A DNA stretch of 64,000 nucleotides from Qingshengfaniella alkalisoli (GTDB taxonomy: Bacteria > Pseudomonadota > Alphaproteobacteria > Rhodobacterales > Rhodobacteraceae). How positions within the stretch are numbered: the stretch's first letter is position 1; every line of letters begins with the position of its first letter. Of the stretch, positions 16,915 to 25,323 are shown one piece after another. The position numbers and the translations under genes are program-made. The stretch covers positions 1 to 64,000 of the forward strand of contig NZ_CP042262.1 in the NCBI RefSeq assembly GCF_007855645.1. Reading direction: 5' to 3'. The notes beneath the pieces are model-generated. The model had not been told where the DNA came from and did not search any database. It saw nothing but the letters and a program-made list of their open reading frames with translations.

Positions 16915-17807
16915 AACAGGACCTCGCCGTGGCGCCACTGGTGCCAATGCCGGCCTCTGTTGCGGACGTTCTGACCGTCACCGCGCCCCGCACGCCGATG
17001 ATACCACTGGTGCTGGACAGCCCTCACAGTGGTACGTTGCTACCCGGGGATTTCCAACCTGCGGTCGGCCCCTCCATGGTGCGCATCTCGGCCGACACCC
17101 ATGTCGACGATCTCTTCTCGGAGGCGCCTGATCACGGTGCGCCGTTACTCGCAGCGCTCTTTCCGCGCAGTTTTCTCGATGTGAACCGCTCCCTTTCGGA
17201 TATGGACCGGCTCATGGTGAAGGGGGGCTGGCCGCATCCGACCCGCGACAGCAACACCGCGCGGCGCGGCATGGGCCTGATCTGGCGCAAGGCTTGGGGC
17301 GAGACGCCGATGTACGACGCGCCGCTGTCGATTGCCGAGGCCGAGGCGCGAATCCGGCGCTACTGGTTGTCCTACCACGACGCGCTTCGGCAGCTCTTGG
17401 ACGGGGCCTTCGCCCAATATCGCCGCGTCTGGCACATCAACTGCCACTCGATGACCGATGCGGGGCATGCCATGTCCTCTGACGGGCCAGGCACGGCTCG
17501 CGACGATATCTGCATTGGTGACATGCATGGCACCTCCGCCGGGCCGGAGTTCACTGCTCTGCTGCGCGAGATCCTCACCGACGAGGGTTTCCGCGTGGCG
17601 ATGAATAAGCCCTTCAAGGGCGCCGAGCTGACCGAAGCCTATGCCAACCCCGTCATCGGCCGCCATTCCGTGCAGTTCGAGATCAATCGCCGCCTGTACA
17701 TGGATGAAACCACTCGAGAGCGCAGCGCGGATTACCCTGCCTTTAAGGCGGCAATGACCCGCCTGGTCGAGCGCGTCGCGGATTACATCGAAGGAGAGCT
17801 GTCCTGA
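16911..17807 (+). CDS. N-formylglutamate amidohydrolase-family protein
   Basis: This 298-residue protein matches the N-formylglutamate deformylase (HutG-type) family. Visible motifs are LVLDSPHSGTLLP, SADTHVDDLFSEAP, FPRSFLDVNRSLSDMD, WHINCHSMTD and a GDMHGTSAGPEF segment. The histidines and acidic residues in the first and fourth are the expected zinc ligands. No other histidine-utilisation gene is present, so it probably removes an acyl or amide group from an intermediate of the island's own pathway. It is tightly coupled to its neighbours (4-bp and 1-bp overlaps). Confidence 0.85.
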   Translation: MKQDLAVAPLVPMPASVADVLTVTAPRTPMIPLVLDSPHSGTLLPGDFQPAVGPSMVRISADTHVDDLFSEAPDHGAPLLAALFPRSFLDVNRSLSDMDRLMVKGGWPHPTRDSNTARRGMGLIWRKAWGETPMYDAPLSIAEAEARIRRYWLSYHDALRQLLDGAFAQYRRVWHINCHSMTDAGHAMSSDGPGTARDDICIGDMHGTSAGPEFTALLREILTDEGFRVAMNKPFKGAELTEAYANPVIGRHSVQFEINRRLYMDETTRERSADYPAFKAAMTRLVERVADYIEGELS

Positions 17808-18622
17808 TGGCCCGCATGAATTTCTACCGCCTGCCGGCCAGCGCCATGTTCGCGGCCCGTTGCGACCCGCGCTTCCACTACTGCACCTATGTCCCCGAAA
17901 GCTACGACCCCGAGGGAAGCCGAAGCTATCCGCTGGCGGTGCTGATCCACCACAGCAAGCGCGACGCCCAGGCGCTGCGCGACCGGTTCATTGCGTTCGC
18001 CGAAGTGCATCAATGCGCACTTCTGGCGCCGCTATTCCCCTGCGGCATCAACGGCGTCGATGATTTCAACAACTACAAGCTGCTGCGCCACGGCGGCGTG
18101 GCCTATGACCAGGTCCTGTTGGAAATGATCGAAGAGATTTCCGAGGTCTTCCACCTGCAGACCAACCGGGTGCTGATGTATGGTTTTTCGGGCGGAGGGC
18201 AGTTTGCGCATCGCTTCCTGCTACGCCATCCTGACCGGCTCCGCGGTATCTCTATCGCGGCGCCGGGTACGGTCACCCTGCCGGGCGATCCGCGCGGCTG
18301 GTGGGTCGGCACCGGCGACATGGAAGACGTTACGGGCGCGCCGCTGAACCCCGGGAAGATCCGCGAGGTGCCGATCCAGCTTCTGGTCGGGGCCGATGAC
18401 CTTGGGCCGGAGGGCATGACGATCGGTCCCGGGTCCGATTTCTGGTGCGAGGGGGCCAATGATGCCGGTGCCACACGCGTCGCCCGGCTGTCGGCGCTGG
18501 AGGCGGCATTGCGCGACCTTGGTGCGGCACCGGAACGGCAGGACCTTCCGGGCGTCGGGCATGATGCCGTGGCGGTGCAGCCACCGGTCGAGAACTTCTT
18601 CGGCCGACTGCTGGCGGGTTAG
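17807..18622 (+). CDS. Alpha/beta-hydrolase, PHB depolymerase/esterase-like
   Basis: This 271-residue protein is an alpha/beta-hydrolase with the nucleophile elbow MYGFSGGGQFAHRF (Ser128), an oxyanion region near VLIHHSKRDA and a late histidine in LPGVGHDAVAV. The overall pattern resembles esterases of the polyhydroxybutyrate depolymerase/feruloyl esterase group. No signal peptide is evident, so an intracellular ester or amide substrate is likely. It is last in the operon, and its stop overlaps the stop of the convergent regulator gene by 4 bp. Confidence 0.8.
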   Translation: MARMNFYRLPASAMFAARCDPRFHYCTYVPESYDPEGSRSYPLAVLIHHSKRDAQALRDRFIAFAEVHQCALLAPLFPCGINGVDDFNNYKLLRHGGVAYDQVLLEMIEEISEVFHLQTNRVLMYGFSGGGQFAHRFLLRHPDRLRGISIAAPGTVTLPGDPRGWWVGTGDMEDVTGAPLNPGKIREVPIQLLVGADDLGPEGMTIGPGSDFWCEGANDAGATRVARLSALEAALRDLGAAPERQDLPGVGHDAVAVQPPVENFFGRLLAG

Positions 18623-19530
18623 TCTATATTCGCTGTGTCGTCTGATGCGCGGTTGAGATGACGGTCGAGGATTTGCGCGGCGGTTTCCGTGTCGCCGGCT
18701 TCAATCGCGTCGAGAATGGCCAGGTGGTCGCGCGCCGCTTTGCGTATGCGGTCGGCGCTTAATTCGGTAAACTCCACCACCTCGGTTATCCGACGCAAGC
18801 TGTTCTGCCGTGCGATCGCCTCTGACAGGAACCGGTTGTGTGCCCAGCCCACGACCGTCGCGTGGAATTTCGCGTTGGCCTCGAACCATTCCGCTCCGGC
18901 TATCTGATCGACGGGTGTGTCGTTAAGACGCTGCTGCTGCGAGCGCAACTCGGCCAGTTGAGCCAAGTCCGGATGAAAACCGGGATCACGTACCGCGCCG
19001 CATTCGACTATCACGCGGAAACCATAGCTGGCGTTGATCGCCTCGGGATTGTCGAGGGTCTCGGCAAAGCGCCAGCCATGGCCGGTGCGCCGCTCCGCGA
19101 GGCCGGCATTGGCGAAGCGCATCAGGACCAGCCGGATCATGCCGCGGGTGGTGCCGAAATGCTCGGCTAGCTCCGCCTCGGACACATCAGAGGCGATTTT
19201 GCCCGAGGCCCGTGCGGTCATGACCCGCTCGTAGAGCGTTTCGGTTTCCGATTTGGGAAGCAGGGTCGTCAAGCGATCGTTTTCCGCCGGGAGCCCATGA
19301 AAGCGGAAACCGACGTTGGGTATCTTGGTGAATAGCCCACGTTCCTCCAGCAACGTCAGCACTCGACGGACCGGCGTCCGCGACGTGCCCAGAAGTTCCG
19401 CCAGTGGCGTTTCCGAGACATGCTCGCCCTCGACCCACTGCCCGTTCTGGGCGAGGGTGAGGATCTTGTGGGCGATCTCGGCCTGAAGATTGCTCAGCCC
19501 CGTGGTGGATGTATCGGAAACGGAGGTCAT
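18619..19530 (-). CDS. GntR-family regulator with two winged-helix domains and an FCD domain
   Basis: This 303-residue protein is unusual in carrying two winged-helix segments. The first reads ETPLAELLGTSRTPVRRVL near residue 40, the second SEAELAEHFGTTRGMIRLVL near residue 118. A C-terminal helical FCD ligand-binding domain follows (residues 150-290; WFEANAKFHATVVGWAHN and HLAILDAIEAGDTETA). FCD regulators typically sense carboxylic acids. The gene converges on the catabolic operon with a 4-bp overlap and is the only regulator of the island, so it probably controls both divergent operons through the dyads between 8780 and 8854. This regulatory link is inference. Confidence 0.88.
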   Translation of the reverse strand: MTSVSDTSTTGLSNLQAEIAHKILTLAQNGQWVEGEHVSETPLAELLGTSRTPVRRVLTLLEERGLFTKIPNVGFRFHGLPAENDRLTTLLPKSETETLYERVMTARASGKIASDVSEAELAEHFGTTRGMIRLVLMRFANAGLAERRTGHGWRFAETLDNPEAINASYGFRVIVECGAVRDPGFHPDLAQLAELRSQQQRLNDTPVDQIAGAEWFEANAKFHATVVGWAHNRFLSEAIARQNSLRRITEVVEFTELSADRIRKAARDHLAILDAIEAGDTETAAQILDRHLNRASDDTANID

Positions 19531-19662
19531 GTTTGGGTCTCGGATTTTTCGTGCAGTTGTCTTGCCTTGCGGCGAAAGCGGAGCGGTAGTCGGATAATAT
19601 TGAACGCATACGACAAATTCCGGAGCCTGAGAAGCTCGCGTGAACGGCTGAGAGCGGGTGTG

Positions 19663-20160
19663 CTAGAGCGTGCTCGAATGGAGCGGGCGGGATGCGTACC
19701 ATTCGTGCGGCATGAAAGCACGCGCCAGTAAACGCTGGACCGTGCGCAGTTCGGTGTGGTGGAAGCCTGTCAGCATCGCGACGGAACTCTGGTTCAGGAT
19801 GTCATTGCGAAAAGCCTTGTCGGATTGGAACCTCGCAGCGAGACGGATTAGCAATGCGAGTTCTTTGGCTGGATAATTGACTGGGCGATCGTAGTCGTCT
19901 TCCAGATCAAGCCCATCGCAAACGCTTTCATCCATTTTCCGTTTCCCGTTCTGCTGGGCCGCGAAGCCCTCCAGAACCCCATCGAAACTCCTGTCGGATG
20001 TTCTGCGTGGCGATCCGGTCTGTCCGGCAAACGGCCCTAGAGCTGCACGACCGTCATTCGTTTGGCCGAAGAGGCGAATCAGGTCGTCCGCGTAGTTAAA
20101 CCAGCTTGGCAGGCGCCAATCTTCTCTGTGTTTCTTTGTATCCGGGAATTTTTTGATCAC
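19663..20160 (-). CDS. Hypothetical protein
   Basis: About 165 residues, not recognised. The sequence is soluble and charged, with a helical, leucine-rich second half (KELALLIRLAARFQSDKAF and LRTVQRLLARAF). The GTG at 20160 is preferred to the ATG at 20166 because an AAAGGAG ribosome binding site is 7 bases before the GTG but almost touches the ATG. It lies between the regulator and the IS5-type element. No function can be proposed. Confidence 0.5.
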   Translation of the reverse strand: MIKKFPDTKKHREDWRLPSWFNYADDLIRLFGQTNDGRAALGPFAGQTGSPRRTSDRSFDGVLEGFAAQQNGKRKMDESVCDGLDLEDDYDRPVNYPAKELALLIRLAARFQSDKAFRNDILNQSSVAMLTGFHHTELRTVQRLLARAFMPHEWYASRPLHSSTL

Positions 20161-20255
20161 GGGCATCTCCTTTCGGGAGGGCCGTATGATGCGTGGCGTT
20201 GTTGCAGATATCGGCGAGGATTCCCTTCATGAATCCAGTGATGTAGCTGGCGTCT

Positions 20256-21303
20256 ATGCCGAAGCCTCCTCCAACCCGCTACCGTACGACGAACTGGTCC
20301 GAGTATAACGCTGCGCTGCGCAAGCGTGGCTCGCTCTCGGTCTGGTTCGACCCCGACATGGTTTGGTATGCGCAGAAGTCCGGCAAGCGGGGACGGCCCG
20401 AGACTTTCTCGGAATGAGGAGGGCCAGTAAACCGTCCGGGGGACGGTTTACCCGACGAATGCGATCCAGGCTTGTCTGACGCTGAAAGTCCTGTTCGGTC
20501 TTCCGCTCCGCCAGACCGTTGGATTGGTCGAAAGCCTGATCCAGATGGCTGGTCTCGACTGGCCGGTGCCGGATTTCTCGACCCTGTGCCGTCGCCAGGC
20601 GCGGATTGCGGTGCAGATCCCGTATCGCGTCTCCGGGCAGCCGCTGAACCTGTTGATCGATAGCACAGGCATCAAGTTCCGTGGTGATGGTGAGTGGCTG
20701 GCCCGCAAGCATGGAACCTCGCGCCGCAGGAAGTGGCGGAAAGTACATATCGCCATGGACGCCGGCACGGGAGACGTTCGCGCGGTCGAGTTCACATCAA
20801 GCCGTCAGGGCGACAGCCGGCTGCTGCCGGAGCTGCTGGCACAGATCCCGACCGACGAGACGATCGAGACCGTCACCGCCGACGGCGCCTATGACACGCG
20901 ACGTTGCCATGGAGCGATCATTGATCGAGGTGCCGATGCGTTCGGGCATTCCTTCGAACCCGTGGCAGTCATGCCCTCACTACCCATCCGTCGCAACGGG
21001 CGCGCCTGGAAGGCAGACTGCCACGCGGCCATCACGAGAAACGAAATCCTGCGTGCAACCCGACATCTGGGCCGGGCACTTTGGAAGAAGTGGGTACGAT
21101 ACCATGTCCGAAGCAGGTTCGAGGCCAGGACGAACTGCCTGAAACTTTTCGGTGAGAGGATCATGTCCGTTCGCCATGGTCACTCGAACCGGTGGCGTGA
21201 CATGGCTCACTCCCGACCGCCAAACCGCCGAAATCCACATCCGCATCGCAATCATGAACACCTTCTCGGCCCTCGGCAGGGCCGAGATCGAAGCCATCGC
21301 CTG
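20256..21303 (+). pseudogene. IS5-family transposase, interrupted by a palindromic insertion
   Basis: The frame starts at 20256 (MPKPPPTRYRTTNWSEYNAA) and reads to RPETFSE, where a TGA stops it at about 20416. After roughly 40 extra bases, the normal transposase sequence resumes in a shifted frame (AIQACLTLKVLFGLPLRQ). Catalytic segments follow: LIDSTGIKFRGDGEW, then TADGAYDTRRCH and, late, RHLGRALWKKWVRYHVRSR. Near 21170 about 40 bases of non-matching sequence cause a further disruption before the usual tail TAEIHIRIAIMN is reached in another frame. Two independent lesions mean that it cannot be functional. Confidence 0.75.
20427..20451. repeat. Short palindromic insertion (11-bp stem, 3-base loop)
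   Basis: GTAAACCGTCC and GGACGGTTTAC are perfect inverted arms around GGG. They sit in about 40 bp of sequence that does not belong to the transposase and that introduces the stop and frameshift. The look is that of a small REP-like or RPE-like dispersed palindrome. No second copy was seen in this window. Confidence 0.6.
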
Positions 21304-21358
21304 AACTCTGCCGGGAAAGGGCGCATTCACCCTCGAACCTGATTTGCGCAACATTGCC

Positions 21359-21477
21359 GGGTCTCCCTGCGCATAAAGGTCGAGATTGAGAAGCCATACC
21401 GTTTCATCGTCGATCATGACCTGATCGGGATAGAAATTGCGGTAAATGCTGTGTGTCAGCGTGAAAGTTTGACCCAT
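21359..21477 (-). pseudogene. Aminoglycoside-phosphotransferase-family fragment
   Basis: The minus strand encodes about 40 residues containing YRNFYPDQVMIDDETVWLL and NLDLYAQGDPA. This resembles the catalytic loop and metal-binding DxD region of APH-family phosphotransferases (typically HRDFYPDQ and DFDLY.GDPA). The usual catalytic H and D of the loop are Y and N here. The fragment ends at the IS5-type element, and nothing recognisable precedes it. Confidence 0.45.
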
Positions 21478-21744
21478 TTCATCACTTTGAATTGACTCAC
21501 CTTGGCTCCATCTCTTCTGATATGTTTCAATAGGTTATAGTGACCTCTAGCGGATCACGCTTCCTTGCACATATGGTTCAAATTCACAAAACGACGCACA
21601 GCGCTCAGGCGCGCAGATGTCACGACAAAGTTGCTCCGGGACTGCGGCATGGAGCTCCTTCGTTGCGATATATCAGAAGAGGGAAAGAACTCCATGATCG
21701 ACACGCATCAAAGGTAACTCAGAGCCAAAATTTCATCCCGATAG
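21478..21744. other. Gene-free leader of the sugar operon
   Basis: No supported coding sequence. The region is relatively AT-rich and carries the promoter area of the operon that begins at 21843. The two operator-like palindromes at its right end are listed separately. Confidence 0.5.
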
Positions 21745-21779
21745 TTTACACGAGTAAATTAATACTATACTCGAGTATA
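21745..21779. promoter_or_regulatory. Pair of LacI-type operator palindromes
   Basis: TTTACACGAGTAAA (21745-21758) is a near-perfect dyad with a central CG. TATACTCGAGTATA (21766-21779) is a perfect 14-bp palindrome. Their centres are 21 bp apart, two helical turns, about 64-98 bp before the binding-protein start. The form TnTAC-nCGn-GTAnA is typical of LacI/GalR-family operators. The LacI-type regulator at the end of this operon is the obvious candidate. Confidence 0.65.
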
Positions 21780-21842
21780 AATCTGGAGGAGGATGCTGGC
21801 CGATGGGCGGAGCAGCATCCCGATGTCCTGGGAGGAACACTT

Positions 21843-22730
21843 ATGCGATCCATCACCCGCACGCTTCTTGCGTCGACCACGCTCGCGCTCATGACCGCCA
21901 CTGGCGCCATGGCCGATGGCATCGGCGCGTCGCTGCTGACGCAGCAGCACCCGTTCTACATCGAGATCAACAACGCCATGGAGGCCGAGGCAGACGCCCG
22001 CGGCGTCCCGCTCGAGGTGTCCATCGCCAACCAGGACCTGTCCAAGCAGCTGGCCGACGTCGAGGACTTCATCGTCAAGGGCGTCGACGTGCTGGTGATT
22101 TCCCCCGTCGACAGCCAGGGCGCCCTGCCCGCAATCATGAAGGCCAAGGCCGCCGGCATCGAGGTGATCACCGTGGATGTGCCAGCCGAAGGCGTCGACG
22201 TGACGTCCTACATCGGCACCGACAACTACACCGGCGGCGTGCGCGCGGCGGAACTGATGGGCGAACGGCTTGGCGGTGAGGGCAAGGTCGCGATCATCGA
22301 CTACCCGACCGTGCAATCGGTCGTCGCCCGCATCGACGGTTTCAAGAAGGGCCTCGAAGAGTTCCCCGGCATTGAGATCGTCGCCCAGCAGACCGGCATC
22401 ACCCGCGCCGAAGCGCTGGCAGCAGCGCAGAACATGCTGCAGGCTAACCCCGACATCAGCGGGATCTTCGGCTTCGGCGACGATGCCGCCCTTGCCGCCG
22501 CCGTGGCGGTGAAGAGCGCGGGCCTCTCCGAGCAGGTCCAGGTCATCGGCTTCGACGGCATGGAAGAGGCGCGTAATGCCGTCGATTCCGATCCTGTCAT
22601 GGTGGGCGTGATCCAGCAGTTCCCCGATCAGATGGGCAAGATGGCCGTCGACACCGCCATCGCCATCATGAACGGCGAAGAGGTGCCCGCCGAGCAGCCC
22701 ATCGTCCCGGGCGTCTACACCGGCAAATGA
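21843..22730 (+). CDS. Sugar/polyol ABC transporter substrate-binding protein (RbsB-like)
   Basis: This protein of about 295 residues starts with a signal peptide (residues 1-24, cleavage after AMA). It has the periplasmic-binding type I fold of ribose-family receptors: DQSL-like NQDLSKQLADVEDFIVKGVD, VISPVDSQGALPAIMKAKAA and YIGTDNYTGGVRAAE. The start at 21843 has GGGAGGAAC just upstream, and a longer open frame is disregarded. It is the first gene of an operon with ATPase, permease, kinase and a PF08013 enzyme. That context points to a ketohexose such as tagatose, or a polyol giving it, as ligand. Confidence 0.93.
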   Translation: MRSITRTLLASTTLALMTATGAMADGIGASLLTQQHPFYIEINNAMEAEADARGVPLEVSIANQDLSKQLADVEDFIVKGVDVLVISPVDSQGALPAIMKAKAAGIEVITVDVPAEGVDVTSYIGTDNYTGGVRAAELMGERLGGEGKVAIIDYPTVQSVVARIDGFKKGLEEFPGIEIVAQQTGITRAEALAAAQNMLQANPDISGIFGFGDDAALAAAVAVKSAGLSEQVQVIGFDGMEEARNAVDSDPVMVGVIQQFPDQMGKMAVDTAIAIMNGEEVPAEQPIVPGVYTGK

Positions 22731-22840
22731 CCCTTGGTGACCGGTGGCCCGAGCGCCGCCGGTCACCACACGGCCACCCCCGGGGCACATCGCGTCACCG
22801 GGACCGACCCGAGTTTCCTGATTTTCCAAAGGAGGCCGCT

Positions 22841-24349
22841 ATGGAGCATGGCGACGTCGTCCTGCACCTGACCGGGGTCCGCAAGACCTTCGGCCCCATC
22901 GTTGCACTCAAGCACATGGACCTGACCGTGCGCGCCGGCCGTGTTCACACGATCCTTGGCGAGAATGGTGCAGGCAAGTCCACGCTGATGAAGATCCTCG
23001 CCGGCGTGCAGCTGCCCACCGGCGGCGACATCACCCTTGGCGGCGCGCCTTTCCAGCCGCGCACCCCGCAGGAGGCCGCCAACGCCGGGCTGGCCATCGT
23101 GTTCCAGGAACTCAGCCTCTGCAACAACCTGACCGTGGCCGAGAACATCCTTGCCACGCGCGAACCCACCCGGATGGGCTTCATCTCGGACCGCAAGCTG
23201 GTGGCGCAGGCGCGCGCGCTGGTGGCCGAGCTTGGCCTGCCGCTCGATGTCAACGCGCGGGTTGCGGACCTGTCGATCGCGCAGCGCCAGCTGGTCGAGA
23301 TCGCCAAGGGCCTGAGCCATGACGCGCGGGTGGTGATTTTCGACGAGCCGACCTCGTCGCTGTCGGACAGCGAGGCCGAGATCCTGTTCCGGATCATCGA
23401 CAAGCTGACCGCGCAGGGCAAGGCGGTGATCTACATCTCGCACCGCATGGAAGAGATCATGCGCCTGTCCGATGACATCACCGTGGTGCGCGACGGCGAA
23501 TATGTGGACACCGTGGAAAAGGACGACACCACCATCGATGCGCTGATCGCCATGATGGTCGGGCGGCGCATGGACAAAATCTATCCTCCTCATCTCGAAC
23601 CGGAAACCGCGCCGGGCACCAACCCCCTGCTCAGGGTCAGCGGCCTGTCCCGCCGGGATGCCTTTGACGACGTGAGCTTCGATCTGGCACCGGGCGAGAT
23701 CCTCGGGGTCTTCGGCCTTGTCGGCTCAGGGCGGTCCGAGGTCATGAACGCGCTTTTCGGGATGCTGCCCGCTGATGCTGGGCGGGTCGAGATCAACGGT
23801 GCCGAGGTGAGGATCAACAGCGCCGCGCAGGCCATCGCGCAAGGCATCGGCTTTGTCACCGAGAACCGTAAGGAACAGGGGCTGGTGCTATCCCATGCCC
23901 TGCGTCCCAACGTGACCATGGCCGCGCTGTCGCGGTTTTCCGGGCGCGGCTTTCTGCGCAGCGGCCCCGAACGCGCCGCCGCCGCCGCCGAGGTGCAGCG
24001 CCTCGGGATCCGTACCGGGTCGATCGAGACGGTGACCGGCACCCTTTCAGGCGGCAACCAGCAGAAGGTGGTCCTTGCCAAGTGGCTCGCCACCCGCCCG
24101 CGAATTCTGATCCTCGACGAGCCGACCCGGGGAGTCGACGTGGGCGCCAAGTTCGAAATCTACCGCATCATCCGCCAGCTTGCCGCCGAAGGCACGGCAA
24201 TCCTCATGGTGTCCTCGGAATTGCCCGAGGTGCTCGGGATGGCCGACCGCGTGATGATCATGTCCGAGGGACGTGTGGCCGCCACCGCCCCCCGCGACAC
24301 GCTGACACCCGAGAGGGTGATGACCTTTGCCACGGGACATGTCCAATGA
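22841..24349 (+). CDS. Sugar ABC transporter ATP-binding protein (RbsA-like)
   Basis: This 502-residue protein has two ABC domains, as in RbsA/XylG. The first has Walker A GENGAGKSTLM and signature LSIAQRQLVEIAKGL. The second has the degenerate GLVGSGRSEVM loop and signature LSGGNQQKVVLAKWLA. The start at 22841 follows AAAGGAGG at the ideal distance. Its stop overlaps the permease start (ATGA). Confidence 0.94.
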   Translation: MEHGDVVLHLTGVRKTFGPIVALKHMDLTVRAGRVHTILGENGAGKSTLMKILAGVQLPTGGDITLGGAPFQPRTPQEAANAGLAIVFQELSLCNNLTVAENILATREPTRMGFISDRKLVAQARALVAELGLPLDVNARVADLSIAQRQLVEIAKGLSHDARVVIFDEPTSSLSDSEAEILFRIIDKLTAQGKAVIYISHRMEEIMRLSDDITVVRDGEYVDTVEKDDTTIDALIAMMVGRRMDKIYPPHLEPETAPGTNPLLRVSGLSRRDAFDDVSFDLAPGEILGVFGLVGSGRSEVMNALFGMLPADAGRVEINGAEVRINSAAQAIAQGIGFVTENRKEQGLVLSHALRPNVTMAALSRFSGRGFLRSGPERAAAAAEVQRLGIRTGSIETVTGTLSGGNQQKVVLAKWLATRPRILILDEPTRGVDVGAKFEIYRIIRQLAAEGTAILMVSSELPEVLGMADRVMIMSEGRVAATAPRDTLTPERVMTFATGHVQ

Positions 24350-25320
24350 CCGATACTACCTCCACGCAGCCGCAGGGCCACAGCTACATCCGCGCCATGA
24401 TCCGCCAGTATGCGGGGATCGTGCTCTCCCTGCTGGCGCTTTGCGTCATCTTTTCGCTGACCAACGACCGCTTCCTGTCGCTGGCCAACTTCACCAACAT
24501 CTTCCAGCAGGTGGCGGTGATCGCCATTGCCGCCTTCGGCATGACATGGGTGATCCTACTCGGCGAGATTGACCTGTCCATCGGGTCGATCATCGCTGTC
24601 GCGGGGATGGTCGGGGCACAGGTGATCGGGCTTGGCTGGGGATTTGTGCCAGCGCTGGTGCTGACACTGGCCTCGGGCGCGATCATGGGGCTCTTCAACG
24701 GCACCATGACGGCCAAGCTGATGCTGCCGTCCTTCATCGTCACAGTCGCCACCATGAGCATCTACCGCGGCTTCGTCAGCCTGCCCACTGGCGGCGCCCC
24801 CGCCATGAACATGGACCCCACCTGGATCGCGATCGGCGCGAACAGCTTCCTCGGCCTGCCGATCATCATCTGGATCGTGCTGGCGCTGTTTCTCGTCAAC
24901 CACGTGGCGCTGGCGCACACCACCTTCGGCCGCAAGGCGTATCTTACGGGGGGCAACCGCGAGGCGGCGCTGTATTCCGGCATCAACGTGGATGGCATGA
25001 AGATCAAGATCTTCATGATCTCGGGCGTCATGGCGGCGATCTCGGGGATCCTGCTGTCCTCGCGGCTCTATTCGGCGCAGACCAACGCCGGCATGAGCTA
25101 CGAGCTCGATGCCATCGCCGCCGCCGTGCTGGGCGGCACGTCGCTGGCAGGCGGGGTCGGCACCATGGTGGGCACGCTGATCGGCGCGCTGATCATCGGG
25201 GTGCTCAACAACGGCATGAACATGCTGTCGGTGCCCTATTTCTACCAGCTGATCGTCAAGGGGCTGGTGATCCTCATCGCCGTCTGGCTCGACGTGCGCT
25301 CCAAGCAGCGGCAGGGCTGA
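24346..25320 (+). CDS. Sugar ABC transporter permease (RbsC-like)
   Basis: This 324-residue inner-membrane protein of the ribose-type permease family has about ten hydrophobic segments. It shows the conserved GEIDLSIGSIIAVAGM region near residue 80 and GGTSLAGGVGTMVGTLIGALI near residue 265, with FGRKAYLTGGNREAALYSGI between. It is translationally coupled to the ATPase gene. With the upstream binding protein and ATPase it completes one importer. Confidence 0.94.
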   Translation: MTDTTSTQPQGHSYIRAMIRQYAGIVLSLLALCVIFSLTNDRFLSLANFTNIFQQVAVIAIAAFGMTWVILLGEIDLSIGSIIAVAGMVGAQVIGLGWGFVPALVLTLASGAIMGLFNGTMTAKLMLPSFIVTVATMSIYRGFVSLPTGGAPAMNMDPTWIAIGANSFLGLPIIIWIVLALFLVNHVALAHTTFGRKAYLTGGNREAALYSGINVDGMKIKIFMISGVMAAISGILLSSRLYSAQTNAGMSYELDAIAAAVLGGTSLAGGVGTMVGTLIGALIIGVLNNGMNMLSVPYFYQLIVKGLVILIAVWLDVRSKQRQG

Positions 25321-25323
25321 GCC

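Larger units (their letters stand above)
20195..21358 (+). mobile_element. IS5-family insertion sequence, inactivated
   Basis: The element is about 1.16 kb. Its imperfect ends are GGCGTTGTTGC on the left (from 20195) and GATTTGCGCAACATTGCC on the right (to 21358). It carries one IS5-type transposase gene that is disrupted internally. The right end abuts a phosphotransferase-family fragment that it appears to have cut. No flanking target duplication could be recognised. A second, much shorter relative lies at 6858-7080. Confidence 0.75.
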
